A model generated the notes under the pieces. That model did no database searches. It was not told the DNA's origin and saw nothing but the letters and a program-made list of their open reading frames with translations. This document shows positions 63,843 through 64,000 of a stretch of 64,000 nt of DNA, piece after piece. The position numbers and the translations under genes are program-made. The stretch's first letter is position 1; each line of letters opens with the position of its first letter. The DNA comes from Methylomonas methanica MC09. GTDB taxonomy: Bacteria; Pseudomonadota; Gammaproteobacteria; Methylococcales; Methylomonadaceae. The DNA lies in NCBI RefSeq assembly GCF_000214665.1, contig NC_015572.1, forward strand, positions 3,720,001 to 3,784,000, written 5' to 3'.

Positions 63843-64000
63843 AAAAAGGGGGCAGGTCTTGCAATCAAGCATTTCGAAAACCCTTTTTTTGACCGCCCTA
63901 CTGACTGTCGAATAATGTACGCCGAAAGCATCCGCGATTTGCTGCATCGTATAATCGCCGCTCTCATAAGCCTGTGTTATTCCCTGTTTCGTATCGGGGA
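63843..64000 (-). CDS. C-terminal end of a Y1/RAYT-type transposase, partial at window edge
   Basis: The minus strand encodes GDYTMQQIADAFGVHYSTVSRAVKK and then EMLDCKT, typical of the C-terminal helix-turn-helix of REP-associated tyrosine transposases. The usual stop after CKT appears changed to TGC, so the frame runs on into the ANTAR segment. The 5' part is outside the window. Confidence 0.55.

Overview
The window reads as chromosome of a gammaproteobacterium, most likely a Methylococcales (Methylomonas-like) methanotroph. That placement is an inference from the VPLPA-type PEP-CTERM proteins, the housekeeping order pyrG-kdsA-eno-ftsB-ispD-ispF-truD and the overall style of the genes. No methane-oxidation gene lies here, so the genus is not proven. 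No rRNA, tRNA or CRISPR array was recognised.

Layout. 1-4.8 kb (minus strand): a secreted-protein cluster with a PEP-CTERM protein that has a cohesin-like body, followed 14 bp later by a very large serine peptidase (S11 type, running off the left edge) that carries two dockerin-like calcium loops; a second PEP-CTERM protein and a Cys-rich secreted protein lie upstream. 5.4-7.9 kb (minus): LuxR-type response regulator, membrane protein and histidine kinase. 8.4-9.0 kb: a truncated, near-identical copy of the start of the TonB receptor found at 16.7 kb. 9.4-16.3 kb (plus): a PocR-type hybrid kinase, a REC-PAS-LuxR regulator, an MCP-like protein and a diguanylate cyclase.

16.5-30.9 kb (plus) is an iron-acquisition region: a Fur box, a TonB siderophore receptor, a PepSY membrane protein and piuC; then a siderophore operon (NIS synthetase, MFS exporter, NIS synthetase, PLP decarboxylase, second TonB receptor) whose order resembles vibrioferrin pvsBCDE plus receptor but lacks the ATP-grasp gene pvsA; then a di-heme cytochrome c peroxidase-like gene behind its own Fur-like box.

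30.9-45.1 kb is mostly core genome: rarA, accA, a probable glycine-zipper toxin with a candidate immunity gene, tilS, two tiny paralogous membrane proteins, a PilJ/PAS/GGDEF cyclase, pyrG, kdsA, eno, ftsB (apparently starting at ATT), a small membrane protein, ispD, ispF and truD. The 3' end of truD is duplicated in tandem together with a dispersed repeat. 45.4-46.5 kb holds two small genes separated by an attC-like integron recombination site; one encodes a HEPN-like protein.

46.8-57.4 kb (minus) is a nitrate/cyanate assimilation operon, nrtA-nrtB-nrtCD(fused)-porin-cynS-nasB-nasA. Its upstream region has an NtrC-like site, a sigma54-type promoter and a leader with a small hairpin followed by a strong intrinsic terminator, the layout expected for ANTAR (NasR/NasT) antitermination. 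57.7-62.5 kb (plus): a large hybrid kinase and an HD-GYP response regulator. 62.5-63.8 kb: a complete IS3-family element with inverted repeats and a 3-bp target duplication. Joining its flanks restores the end of an ANTAR-domain reading frame, so the IS appears to have landed in a possible nasT-like antiterminator gene, which itself seems fused to the end of an REP-associated (Y1/RAYT-type) transposase at the right edge.
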